Source: Panopea generosa (lineage: Eukaryota; Mollusca; Bivalvia; Adapedonta; Hiatellidae). From it: 64,000 bases of DNA. This document shows, in pieces, positions 12,216 to 24,085 of this stretch. A program made the translations under genes and the position numbers. Positions within the stretch are counted from its first letter, which is position 1; each line of letters starts with the position of its first letter. The notes beneath the pieces are model-generated. The model saw only the letters and a program-made list of their open reading frames with translations, did not search any database and had not been told where the DNA came from. The DNA is taken from assembly GCA_029582155.1 (NCBI GenBank), contig CM055903.1:41461353-41525352 (forward strand), read 5' to 3'.

Positions 12216-12594
12216 TGAGTAGTTCAGCCATCCTTCTGCATTTACTACTGCTAGTATCTGCAGTGGGAACATTCTGCTTTCAACATTTTTTTATCAGAAA
12301 ATAAACCAGATATTGACGGAATTTATAAATTATACAAGCGACTCTAGGGTCTTCACGGTCACCTGAATATCCTTGCAATGACAAATATCTATGAGTCAGC
12401 ATCATAAGTTTACTCAGTCATGAGAAATAACACAATTTTGTTATTTTCTCTTACACAGATTTAGTATAAATTTAAGTTCGACTCCGCCCCCAAGGCAATC
12501 CTTAAAAATATATTTGTTTGCTGTGCTCCAACCCAGTATTTTTAGATGCGTGTAGGTATAGGCAGCTATTTTTTTTTTTTTGGCTAAATTTTGA

Positions 12595-13065
12595 TTTTGC
12601 ATATCGTATTTCCCAAGTATAATCCACACTCGAGTATAATCCGCAAGTGATTTTGAAGCCAAAACTAGTGGAAAAAAGCTAGTATATGTCTACTATCCAC
12701 AGGCATGAATCAGTTGTTTACTACATTCGCCATTTTGAAATCCTGACCAAAGTGAAAGATGAATTTTGATTGGTTATTTATGGAGTAACAAAATCTAGAT
12801 TGGTGTATCGCTTAATTTTGTAGTCATTTTAAAGAAAAATGGCCAGAAATTATACAAGAGGTCGTAGTTAAGGGTGTGAAAATGGAACAAAGACCATGAT
12901 CTGGACAGATTTGGTGGTCATAATACTGGATTAGCAAGGTACCCGTAATATCAGAGTTACCAACCATTCAATAAAGCAAGAAACAATCCATCCCTTAAAT
13001 AAATGCCCGTAATATCGGGGTGGTTGTAATATCTGGGTGGTCATAACGTGGAGTTTTACTGTATA
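12595..13065. other. possible DNA-transposon remnants
   Basis: TATCGTATTTCCCAAGTATA on the left, and ATAACGTGGAGTTTTACTGTA with repeated CCGTAATATC and TGGTCATAA phrases on the right, resemble transposon ends. The two ends do not match each other, so no complete element is claimed. Confidence 0.35.
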
Positions 13066-14010
13066 AACAATTTTTTAAGTTTGGCTGTTTTGGCCCTATG
13101 GTGTGGGCCGGTGTACGCCAGGACCATGAAAGTCACAATTTTGAGTCAATAAAACATGGATATTAACCATCAAGAACCTTTAAATAAGTTATTTCAGTCA
13201 TGAGAAATAACAGTTTTAGACAATAGTAATGCAGCTATTTAGCTACGTTTTACATAGCATATTTTGACAAGGGTATTTTCCGTATACATAGATTTTGTAA
13301 AGTAGGCTCCATCCCCACGATCAAACAGTGAGATACAGAAACATGGATTTTATTTTATATTTTCATTTTTAATTTAATAATAATATTTAATAATTAATTA
13401 TGGCGTTAAGTACTGAAGTTTATTCTCACAATTCGGCTAACAGTAGTTGAGAAGAAGTAAATAATGTGAATTGCTTACTGATGCACAGCTGACAAAAGGT
13501 GTCATGATTGCAAAAAGGTCAAAGTCAGGAGACTTTATCTCGGGTAATCTAATAATCCAACTTAGCTAAAACAAACTTGTTTATCCTTATATTTGGACCA
13601 TGCACTGACATTTAAAAAAGGTGCTAATCATACTAACTTAGAAACAAACCATGTAGACTCCTGGTCAGACTGCCAGTGATAAACAAAATGTCTGCCTGTT
13701 ACTTCCAGGTTGAGATGGATCCATGTTTTTTATAAAATAGTAATACTGATATAAACACAAGCCAAGTCTAGTTAAAAATAGCAGCAACATATAATAACAC
13801 AGCACACATTAGGACTGGCAGAGTATATTTAAGAAAGCTCACTGTAAATAAGTTTCCAGAAGCATCCCCTTCCCCCACTAAAAAAAAAAGCACAACAAAA
13901 ACATTCAATTATGTATTGCAACTCCTAAAATTGCATATTCTTGAAATTGCCAATAGACATTGAACCAAAATAACATTTTACCCTCCACCCCCACCCCAAT
14001 CATCTAATAT
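13066..14010. other. no gene recognised
   Basis: AT-rich unique-looking sequence with no supported exon. Confidence 0.4.
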
Positions 14011-14019
14011 CTATATCTG

Positions 14020-14080
14020 AGAAAGAGAAAGAAAGAGAGAGAGACAGAGAGAGAGACAGAGGACACACACACACAGAGTG
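14020..14080. repeat. GA-rich and AC-rich low-complexity tract
   Basis: AGAGAGAGAC-type repeats followed by (AC)6. Confidence 0.9.
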
Positions 14081-14129
14081 GTCCATGAGCAGAAGCTGAT
14101 AAATAAAACATTATTATACAATTTCTTAC

Positions 14130-14256
14130 CGACTCCTCCCAATGTACACGGCATGATGCTATGTAGATTCGTAACAATATGTCCTGTGTCCGTAGCTTGC
14201 CACTTGATTATTAAGCTATCACTGTCTATAACCGTGTTGCTGATCAATATTGATGT
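14130..14256 (-). CDS. candidate orphan internal exon, unknown protein
   Basis: 127 nt open on the - strand, starting after CTAG and ending at a good donor (GTAAGAAA). It reads TSILISNTVIDSDSLIIKWQ, then ATDTGHIVTNLHSIMPCTLG and GV. Codon content and amino-acid mix look coding, unlike the AT-rich surroundings. I do not recognise the family. The acceptor lacks a good pyrimidine tract, so the left limit is uncertain. It could also be a chance open stretch. Confidence 0.35.
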
Positions 14257-14259
14257 CTA

Positions 14260-15155
14260 GTCTCAGTATGTAGTAATACAAAACAGCCTTGAGACCCCAA
14301 CACAGTTAGATCAACCACCTACCATCTATACATGCAAGTTCATTATTTCTCCTGATTCTTATAAACATCTGCCAAAACCGAGAAAAAAGGGTGGTGAATT
14401 TTTTTATCTTTAAAAATCAATTTTTAATGCATGCTTTTATACCTTATCCAATTAAATTTCACAGTTGTCTTTAACGAGAACAACAGTATTTATAATTTAA
14501 CTGAATAATGTCATTTATTCATTTACTTATTTGTACACTTTTCCACAAGCACTAAGCAGTCTATGAAACACGATAAACGATCAGCTTATAAAACAGTTAC
14601 CGGGTATGGTAAATTATGAAATATATACATTTAAAGCTCCGTTAGCAAGATCTTGTTGGCAAAGATCAATATCATGCTAGTTATACGTGACAATCTTCAC
14701 AAAAATTAGTTTCTTTCATATCCCAGTAACAATGATCCTATATGATTGTATCTTATCTCCAATTTCCTTTAAACATCAGAAAGAATTTATACCAGAGAAT
14801 AGTAACTGAGTCAAACACTGGAATAAATCTCCATTTCTTGGAAATGAAAATTTTGTTCAAGTCTGTAGTTCAGCTGACAAAACCAAACGATTTTAACAAA
14901 TATTCTAACAAAAATAAATAAATTCTATTCAATTATAAATAACATTCGGTGAGTTTCTGATAGATCCTGAATGGTTCTTGGCAGGGAAAGCAAAAAAGTA
15001 CATTTACTTGGAAAATTGTTTAAACCCCTATGCAATAGACAGGGGGACAAATACACATATAAAAATAGCTGGCTTTATAGCTCCTCAGTTAAAGATAGTT
15101 CAATGTAATTTAACGCCAGTTACAGGTTATATATATATATATGGTATGTCCATTT
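14260..15155. other. no gene recognised
   Basis: AT-rich sequence without a supportable feature. Confidence 0.4.
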
Positions 15156-15159
15156 CTAT

Positions 15160-15335
15160 TGGTGGAGGAAGAGCTAAAAATGAATCTGAGTAGATTACCG
15201 CTGTCCTTATTCAAGTACCTGGCATAGTTTCCCATATAAATATTTCGGACAGAGCAGAGCTCTAATCGATGACCACAGCGGTGAGAGGTCATTAAACAAG
15301 ACTGCATTAGACCACTGGGCCAAGGAGGAGCCCAT
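15160..15335 (-). mobile_element. SINE family D
   Basis: GAATCTGAGTAGATTACC, CAAGTACCTGGCATAGTTTC and CACTGGGCCAAGGAGGAGCC match the D family body and head in - orientation. Diverged copy. Confidence 0.7.
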
Positions 15336-16450
15336 AAATAGGTCAAAGTTCATATTTTTAACATTGTGTAAAATATACACTAAAACTTCTTTACAAATCC
15401 AGGCAATTGTCACAAATATTGATTTTGAAAATCTAACAAAGTTTCTAGTCTGCGTATAATGTTAAAATACAAGTATTATCCAATACAATATCTCAAAAAA
15501 ACAAAACAACTATCTTCTCTGCAATTTTATTCCAATGCCATCCTCTTGAGAATCAGTAAATTCTTCTTTAAATCCATTTACATTCCATACTTCTAAAAGA
15601 CTTGTCCAGAAACATTCTCTACAAGTAGTGTATGATGATGATGCATATCAAACTACACCAGTCTTGCAGTAAATGACATGCAAATATTTAATATAATAGA
15701 GTAATAGACTATTTTCCCATACTTCACTTTTGCACAATTCCAAATTACACCAGTACACTTAAATACTAGCTAATCCAATCCATGCATTTCATTAATATTT
15801 CAACTGTAACATTTAAAATAAAGCCCTTCAATGAAAACTTAATTCTTAAATAACAATTGCATACTTCTGAAACTAGGCCCGAAATAAATATGGCCTAGGC
15901 GGTAAACACGACGTTATTTCAACTGTTGTTAATTTGTAAAAACTCCCAATTCATTGATTGATCAGCGCTGATTTGTTTAATTCCTTTTATGTTTCTTGTA
16001 CGGTTAAATCTGATTGCACTACATGTGCCACTGAATTACAACTTTTTGGAATCCACCCAAAATATTTTGACCTGATTACAAATATAGACAATAATGTATT
16101 CATTCAGTAAGTTAACAATTCATTGATAGTACAAAACTACAAATCAACGAAAAGATTAAACTGTGTCAAAACTTGACATATATTGCTAAATTTCTATTGT
16201 AACTTAATTTATTCCAACTGCTGCCAATGTTACAAACAATGAGGAATGCCTGTTTGTTTATATTCAAGTTCACATGCCCCTATTCATACTAGAACCTGAT
16301 GGAAATTTTACACAATTTGTTTACAAACAAATAATACAATAACGCCTGGTTATGTAAATGTATTACAGCATGGAAATTTCTCAGTTTTTTAAAACTGTTT
16401 AAAAGATTATTATTGTCTGTAAAATAATTCTCCTATGGAAATGGTCCTGT
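15336..16450. other. no gene recognised
   Basis: AT-rich, no repeat family or exon that I can support. Confidence 0.4.
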
Positions 16451-16454
16451 TTAA

Positions 16455-16745
16455 AGGGAGTATATGTCATGAAAAATGATATAAATTTCTTAAAGAATGA
16501 AATTATTTTTAAAATTGATAAGAAGCATCATGTGACCCATATGTCAAAAAATAAGTTGCAATTTTAAGCGGGAAATCTATTCTAGTCTAACCTAGGTGTG
16601 TGGCCCAAGTTAGGAAACCCATTTTCAATATATTATTTTGGAATGTTTAAATAGATATCCTTTTAACAATATGGGGTCAATGAGTATATATATAGGCATG
16701 CTTTACAGTGGGAAAAAAATGAAAAATGTCCTGCTGTATTCCCTT
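16455..16745. mobile_element. 291-bp MITE with TTAA flanks (piggyBac-like)
   Basis: TTAA at 16451-16454 and 16746-16749 flank ends AGGGAGTAT and, inverted, AAGGGAATA. A diverged relative lies in YOD1 intron 1 (24693-25174). TTAA duplication is the piggyBac hallmark; there is no coding capacity. Confidence 0.65.
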
Positions 16746-16789
16746 TTAAACTTATATAATCTGACCCTCTTGGTAGGGTCTCCTGTAAC

Positions 16790-16900
16790 TACGTAAATCA
16801 CGGTCTATTAGGTGTCATCTAAAGAGCATTTACCTCTCACTGCCGATGTTGTGAGTTCGAGCCCAGCTTGTTTTAACACTTTACTGTTGTTGTTGTTGCT
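16790..16900 (+). mobile_element. SINE tRNA-like head fragment
   Basis: B-box-like GTGAGTTCGAGCCCAGCTTG preceded by an A-box-like stretch. A related head lies at 46670-46790. Confidence 0.5.
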
Positions 16901-17289
16901 GTATGGTGTCTAACAATGCTTTCAACAATTTTTTCAGTTAAAAAGTACTTGAGACAGTATTTTAAGTGCTACAATGCTGGAGTATTATGCTGCAAACACA
17001 CGGTATGATAGGTCCTGGGGGCGGAGCCAATTTTGACCAAGGGTCATGGCTTGAATAAACCTGAGAGGAACTGATTAGGTATCTGGTCATATGATATTGA
17101 ATAACTGAGAGTAAATGATTAGGTAATATCATAACCACAATATCAAAGATCCGTGTTCTTTTGGAGAAAATGTCACTAGTTAGTGGCAAATACACCCAAG
17201 AGGTCTAAACGAAAATAACAATATTTTTCATAAGTAGGTATTTAAATATATCAATGAATATCAAGATATATGGACTACTCTGACACCCA

Positions 17290-20210
17290 ATTACATATTT
17301 TTTTACCTGTAAGTGTGACCTTGACCTTAATGTGACCTTGGTATTGGATGTACAGGTCTCGTTATTGAAGTTGAGAAAATTTCGAACAGAATGAAAGTGT
17401 GACCTTTATTACTTAACTTGAGATACAACCATCATGTCATGTTCATCAATTGAGTCAAGTGTTATTGAAATCCATCCATGATATGACAAAATTAAAAATA
17501 GAAAAGTGAAACAGAAAGTTTGACCTTGACTTTTGAGGTATTGGTTTGGGTCTTAAGTATGACATGTCATCATGTCATTTTGATCACTTGTGCAAAGATA
17601 TGTAAAGCAACCAGTTGCACCAGCGAGATGACCTCACATTGACATTGTACAGAAGTCACGTTGTACAACAATGTCCCAGAGTGGGCCATGTACATCCGTT
17701 AAAGGGAACAACTTAAACCATGATCAAAGTCTACATGGATAAAACCAGTATGGTGCCGTAACCTGTTATTGATCACAACCTGAATTTGATTACTTTCAAG
17801 AATCCTGAATAATATGCAATTGTATTTCAAGTTCCTGTGCAAATGTCAATATTCACAAACAGTATTAACATGGACATTGAATGCATTTTTTATGTTTACC
17901 TCAAGTTGTTTGTATTCAATTGTACATAAGTGATATATATAAATATCAACAAAATTAATGTTTTCAAACACAGGGGCAAATTTCTCCCTCCTTACCCCTG
18001 TTTTTTATTCCTAGAATAGACACTGACTGAAAAGGGAACTCACTTTTTCATTTTGCAACTCATAGATTTGTAGTGGCTTGCAATGGGTAATTGTAAATGA
18101 AACACTGCATGTTTTCCAAGAGAACTGGTTGAACATAACGGCACTTGGTTGCAGTTTGATAAAGAGCCATGTGACCAGCTAACGAGGGTCATGATTGGAG
18201 GACAACGCGCAATTATATTTCTTTAATTTTAGATCTGGAAGTCCTTGAAAACAAGAAAAAATTGTCAAAATGTTGAAGACAGGACTATCTTATTCAGAAT
18301 ACTCTTAGCTCTGTCATTCAGCCTAAAACTGAGTCATTATTACAAATGTCATACAAATTTTTACAAAACTGATACAAGGCTATTGAAGTCTTTGTGTTGA
18401 ACAGATTTTTTTACAGCGTACTATAATTTCAATGCGACATTATTTGATAAAACAGAAATAATCTGCAAAAATAAACTGTATAAACCGCATGTCTCATAAG
18501 AAAACCAAAAGTCTCATTAAATTCAGGCAGATGGAATGGGTATGACTAAACACCAGAAAGGGCTTTTCTACACGAAAAGGGCCTACTAAACACACATTTT
18601 TGTGCAAATCATATAAAATTGACTTGTAATCGTTTAGAAACATGTCAAACTATTATAAAATTCCTAGATGTAAGATCAATTGTTGATCAATTGATAAATT
18701 GAGCCAAGAGTTTTTGAAATCCATCCATGTATGATAAAGTTAAAGGACAGACTTGAAATCTCAAACAGATTCAAAGTGTTGTCATACATACTCAAAGTGT
18801 GACTGTGTCTAGATTTTACTTATGACACATTGTCATGTCATCTTGATATATTGAGCCAAGTTAAAGACAAAAGTCACAGACCAGACATGCAATATCAAAC
18901 AAATTGAAAGTGTGACCTTGACCTTTGAAGAAAGGTTCTGGGTCTTACATGCGACACTTAATTATGTCATGTTTATCAACTGAGCCAAGTGTTTTTAAAA
19001 TATATCCATAGATGACAAAATTATAGATCGGACAAGAAATCTCTCACAGACTGAAAGTGTTGTCAAACAAACTCAAAGTGTGACCGTGACCTTTGAGGTA
19101 TGCATGTGGGTCTTACATGTGACACTTTGTAATGTCATGCTGATGAATTGAGCCAAGTGTTTTTGAAATTTATCTATAGGTGACAAAGTTTCAGACTGGA
19201 CACAAAATCTTAATCAAAGTTAAAATGGTACCTTGACCTTTCAAGTGGGATTCTGGGTGTAACGTGCGACACATCATGATGTTATGTTGGTCATTTGTAG
19301 CTAGTAGTAACAAAATCCATCTATGCATGACAAAGTTACAGGCCAGACACGAAATCTCAAACAAACTGAAAGTGTTGTCAAACAAACTCAAAGTGTGACC
19401 TTGACCTTTGAGGTATGGGTATGGGTCTTACTCGCAACACGTTGTTATGTTATGTTGATCATTTGTAGCAAGTATTTATAAAACCCATCTAAGCATGACA
19501 AAGTTACAGACCGGACACGAAATCTTACACAAACTCAAAGTTTTGTCAAACAAACTCAAATTGTGACCTTGACCTTTGAGGTACAGGTGTGGGTCTTACT
19601 CGCGACATGTCACGATGTTATGTTGATCATTTGTAGCAAGTATCATTAAAATTCATCTATGCATGACAAAGTTACAGGCCAGACATGAAATCTCACACAA
19701 ACTCAAAGTGTTGTCAAACAAACTCAAATTATGACTATGACCTTTGAGGTACAGGTTTGGGTCTTACTCCCAACACGTTGTTATGTTATGTTGATCATTT
19801 GTAGCAAGTATTTATAAAACCCATCTAAGCATGACAAAGTTACAGACCGGACACGAAATCTTACACAAACTCAAAGTTTTGTCAAACAAACTCAAATTGT
19901 GACCTTGACCTTTGAGGTACAGGTGTGGGTCTTACTCGCGACATGTCACGATGTTATGTTGATCATTTGTAGCAAGTATCATTAAAATTCATCTATGCAT
20001 GACAAAGTTACAGGCCGGAAACGAAATCTCACACAAACTCGAAGTGTTGTCAAACAAACTCAAACTGTGACCTTGACCTTTGAGGTACGGGTGTGGGTCT
20101 TACTTGCGACATGTCGTCATATTTTGTTGATAATTTGTAGCAAATACCAACAAAATCCATCTATGCATGACAAAGTTACAGGCAGGAAACGAAATACCGG
20201 ACAGAAGGAT
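17290..20210. repeat. 168-bp satellite with nuclear-receptor DR0 motif
   Basis: Diverged units at 17.3-19.2 kb become regular at 19.2-20.2 kb. The motif TGACCTTGACCT occupies the same place at 19396, 19564, 19900 and 20068 (variant at 19732), an exact 168-bp period. Two-unit (336-bp) segments at about 19480-19690 and 19816-20026 are nearly identical. Units also share GACAAAGTTACAG, GTTGTCAAACAAACTCAAA and GATCATTTGTAGCAAGTAT. Confidence 0.9.
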
Positions 20211-20759
20211 GGACACCAAAAAAATTTTTTGGGGCGCATAAAAATCTGGGGTGATCCCTGCTGGTAACACCATCATACTTTAGCATTATTATGTGGGTAG
20301 AGGAATGTTCAAGGACCATGTGGCACACAGCACATAGCTTAATTAGTAATTGATAGTTCTTGAAAGATATATCAAAGTACACATACAACTTCAAAGTGAC
20401 TGGATGAGGCCGGGGGTTCGGGGTGAGAAACATTGGAAGACTAATCAAAATCAGATTCAATTTATTAAACTTAAGAAGCGCTATGTACACTTTCATGAAA
20501 TATATAGTAAAACATGTAAGCATTTTGTTTATTAAACAAAATGCAAGAAAAACTGCATTAGATTTAATGTGAGATAGCAAGGTCACTTATGACATCGTGT
20601 TTCTGATCACACATTATTAACATGATGACACTCAAAGGGTTGTCTCCCCTTTTTTGATGAGATGCAGCAGACATAAAAGTTCAATTGTAACTTTCCCTGC
20701 TTGAAATATTGTCTATTTTTAAATTCATTACTGTAAATCAGTGGTGAGTTTTTACTTAC
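20211..20759. other. no gene recognised
   Basis: Contains a short A-tract and AT-rich sequence. No supported exon before the candidate at 20760. Confidence 0.4.
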
Positions 20760-20796
20760 ATATGTTTGGTAGCGGATAGCTTGAACCATTTGACAT
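20760..20796 (-). CDS. candidate first coding exon, unknown protein
   Basis: ATG in context GGCAAAATGTCA, then MSNGSSYPLPNI, ending at a near-perfect donor GTAAGTAAAA. If real, it starts a - strand gene diverging from YOD1. Its end phase (1) does not join directly to the segment at 14130-14256, so at least one exon between would be needed. Too short to identify. Confidence 0.25.
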
Positions 20797-21534
20797 TTTG
20801 CCGGTTGTGCGTGAAAAAAAAACGTGAAAACAAATCGTAGCAAATTACTAGAAGTAGTCCGATTATTAAGTACACACACTTCCATGACGTAGATCACAAT
20901 CAGTTGCACAGTTTCAAAACAAGACCAAGAAGGTTTATATTTTAATGCTTTTAAACAACGACGGCAGTTTGTTGGTTTATTTCGTTTTATGATCAATGGA
21001 AAAATGTTAACTGGTACCTGATAAGTCTAACACATTGACCATTCCGCCCCGTATAATGTAACCCCAACAAATAAAACAGCCTTTTCAGGGCTGCGTTATT
21101 GAGTATAAATTTATTATATTATTCCTAATTTGAATACATGTGTAAAAAGGAATAAATTTAAATCTGTGATAGTTGATATATTTTATATTTTTATAATAAC
21201 ATGTAGTTAACTAAATAAATATTTTATTATAATACATGATAATGTTTAAAGATCTGTATTTAATTTATGTTAATGTTAAGGAATTATCCCTTGTATACCT
21301 AATATCTGCGATAAACCTATTACTGTGAATGCCAGTATAATAAAAATCAGGGAAGACATGCACAAAGTTCCAACTTACTTTAGCGTCAGCATTTGTTTGC
21401 ATTTTCATATCGGCAACTGTTTTTACTCAGCACACTTAAGTAACCTTATTATTGTTTAGTATTGATGCCATTCTTTACATGGTAGAAATTTTTTTAGACT
21501 CGTGGTATTAGGTATGACCAGTATATATTGATGG

Positions 21535-21615
21535 AGCACGTGATCCAGTGGTAGAGCACTGAACACATTATTAGAGGATTGTGGGTTTGATACTCCGCCA
21601 AATTCTCATCAAAAC
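21535..21615 (+). mobile_element. SINE head (family C type)
   Basis: GTGATCCAGTGGTAGAGCAC and GTGGGTTTGATACTCCGCC match the tRNA-like head of the copy at 24340. The body is missing. Confidence 0.6.
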
Positions 21616-21624
21616 CATACCATT

Positions 21625-22205
21625 TCAAGCACTTTGTATGTAATCTTAGATGCAAAATGCTCTTGAATTAAAGATATTGAGGTTTGAAGGAAAATTTATC
21701 ATAAGTTGTCGTTATTTTAGCTGCAATATACAAATTTTGTAATCACATGTACATCAACAATTTTAAACACACATTTCTGGAAATGGTATTGTTTTGATGA
21801 CAATTTCATTCTGGAGTGTAATAATTTTGATTTGTATTCCTGAGATGAATGGAAGTTAAGATAATTAAAAATGAGATTTTGCATGAATACATGAGCGTTC
21901 ACATAATCTCAATTGGTGGTCTTTCCTTCTCTATATAATTCCTTGCTGCAGTTAAAATAACAACAAATCATGAGAAGTTTTACTTCACAGACTTCAATAT
22001 CTTTTGTTCAGGATCATTTTTCATGATTGAAACATTTTAAATCATCTAAGATTACATAAAAAGTACATTTTATGTACAAGAAATCAGTTGCCTGTATAAT
22101 TTGAATGATTATTTATCAAATAATTATTCCTTCATGTGCTGTTTTATCAACATTTAGTCATGAGATGCAAATTTCCTATCCTTTTATATAAGTCCTTGAT
22201 GTTAA
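21625..22205. mobile_element. two LINE 3' ends in head-to-head inverted arrangement
   Basis: 21625-21740 (AATTAAAGATATTGAGGTTT and TCGTTATTTTAGCTGCA) is repeated inverted at 21935-22070, then continues to 22205. The arms are about 75-80% alike with a ~190-bp spacer. The right arm is continuous with the reverse-transcriptase remnant at 22205-22700. Confidence 0.65.
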
Positions 22206-22690
22206 CCTTTTAAGAAGCGTCAAATCATCTGCATATATCATATGTTTTGAGGACATGATATCTTGAATTTCATTTGCATACCTGATGAATAACAAAGGTC
22301 CCAAGACAAATTCTAAAATGTGGGAGTTTACTGGCAACTTCGGCCGGTTCTAACATTGTCTACAAACTTGAGCTGTTTGAACTCTGCCAAAAAAAACTGT
22401 TTCTACTAATGCACCAGAAACTGTTTAAAAAGAAAACACTGTATCCACTCAAGGCCTTTCCCATCAACAGTTACACCATACAAATAACAAAAAAAAATCA
22501 TCACACATGATTTACCTTTAACAATACCATGCTGCCATTGCCATTATTAAGATGAGTAAGTAATTAATATTTGATTATAGATTCCAGAACTTTATAATTG
22601 TTAAACTAATATTGGTCTAAAATAATTAGCTTTATTGTTGGATCCCTTCTTGGGAAAGGGTGTTATAATAGTGTTTTTCCACACACTGAG
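22205..22690 (-). pseudogene. decayed LINE reverse transcriptase
   Basis: On the - strand, conceptual reading gives WKNTIITPFPKKGSNNKANY then FRPI (22610-22682), GVTVDGKGLEWI, LGPLLFIRYANEIQD (about 22270-22310) and IYADDLTLL with the YADD catalytic box at 22224-22235. These are the ordered blocks of a non-LTR reverse transcriptase finger and palm (CR1/Jockey-like). The frame is broken by several stops and shifts, for example a stop soon after FRPILV. It is a dead copy; no endonuclease domain is visible. Confidence 0.8.
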
Positions 22691-22810
22691 AGACTGAGAA
22701 AAAATAAAAACAATAATTTGTTGCCCTATTTTGTACTAGTGAAATAGAGCAAAAACTTTTTTTTTTACTTTTTAATTAAACCTATTATGAGTGTATCAGT
22801 ATACAAAACT

Positions 22811-22995
22811 GGGCTGTAAGTGCAGTGGATAAAGTGTTGGCCATTCACACTTATGGTCCTGGTTGTGGTTTCGATACCCAGCTCAACCCTTTGGCTTCTA
22901 AAAAAACAACACTCAGTGTCATCATGTATCTGGTATGCAATCCAGTAATTTCTAAGGGAACTACTTTCACCTGTTAATGTAACTGTTTAAATACT
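22811..22995 (+). mobile_element. SINE family A
   Basis: Head GCAGTGGATAAAGTGTTGGCC, B-box-like GGTTTCGATACCCAGC, body beginning ACAACACTCAGTGTCATC. The 3' half is diverged. Confidence 0.75.
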
Positions 22996-24020
22996 AAACT
23001 TTAGCCTCAACAACACTCTCATTTGGACATTTTTTATTTGAAGGGTCAATAACAAATAAATATGAAAAATAAACCAATTTTACTTAGCCCTCTTCATTAC
23101 CTCTATACAATAAAAAAAAACAACATATTAAATATTACTCTTATCTTTAGACTAATGAAAAATGCAATGTGCTTCCCATAATCTGTTTAAAATCTACACC
23201 TTGGAAAAAACTGTCTAAAAATAGGATCTTCATTATTTAATCCACTGTGTAACATGTAGGTCTCACTACACAAATGAATTTTGTTCTTTGTTCTATATAA
23301 AATAAGGTCTAGGATTTCCATGGTAGAAAAAGAATTCCACATAGAATGTTTTTTAAGTATTTTTTTTCAAAGCAGGAATGTATACCCACATAAAAATGCA
23401 CAATAACTGGTAGGTTGACCAGCTTGTTTTTTTTAAAGAGGATGTAGTGACACCCTGAGCATGCAAATGTTTAAATCCTATAAAAGTCACTTTATAACAC
23501 AGGTCAGTAATGTCTTATTGCAGTATATGCTATATCTTGCTCTACTCACCTGCAGCAAGAAATCACAACCACTATGAACAATTTTGAAAATATTTCAAAA
23601 CCAAATTACATAGGCCTTTATTAGCGTAAAATCATGTTACTGTGGGGAAAAAGAGGCGTAACTGTGTAGTGAGACGTGTAGTACATGCTATTTTCCAAAT
23701 AAGCTGAAAAGTAATTGCATGCAGAATCACGAGGAGAGATGACTTACTTTATGACCATAATGTACGTAGAAAAAAATTTCATCATATATCAAACCACAGT
23801 TTTATCTCAATATAATATGTTGATTTCAATATAAAATGATATATGTTTCAAATTCGATTGAAATAATGCATATATTCTAAATTTTCATTTTGAAATACAA
23901 GCAATATTTTGTTTCTAAATTTCAATATGCTGGATGATGACCGTATTGATGAAGTCAGACTTAAAAGTTTGTTAGAAGCGACAAATGTATCTTAATATAT
24001 TTTTTTTCTTTATATTTCAG
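22996..24020. other. upstream region of YOD1, no promoter element recognised
   Basis: AT-rich. An acceptor-like TATATTTCAG ends at 24020, 7 nt before the YOD1 ATG, so a 5' UTR exon is expected upstream, but its position cannot be fixed. Confidence 0.5.
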
Positions 24021-24027
24021 CATCATT

Positions 24028-24085
24028 ATGTCGCAAAGCTTGAATTTAAGATGCCAAGCCAAATCTGGACAGCATTATCTTACAG
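24028..24085 (+). CDS. YOD1: YOD1 coding exon 1
   Basis: 58 nt encoding MSQSLNLRCQAKSGQHYLT plus the first base of Gly20. It is followed by donor GTGGGT at 24086 (phase 1). The reading matches the first strand of the UBX-like domain of YOD1. Confidence 0.9.
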
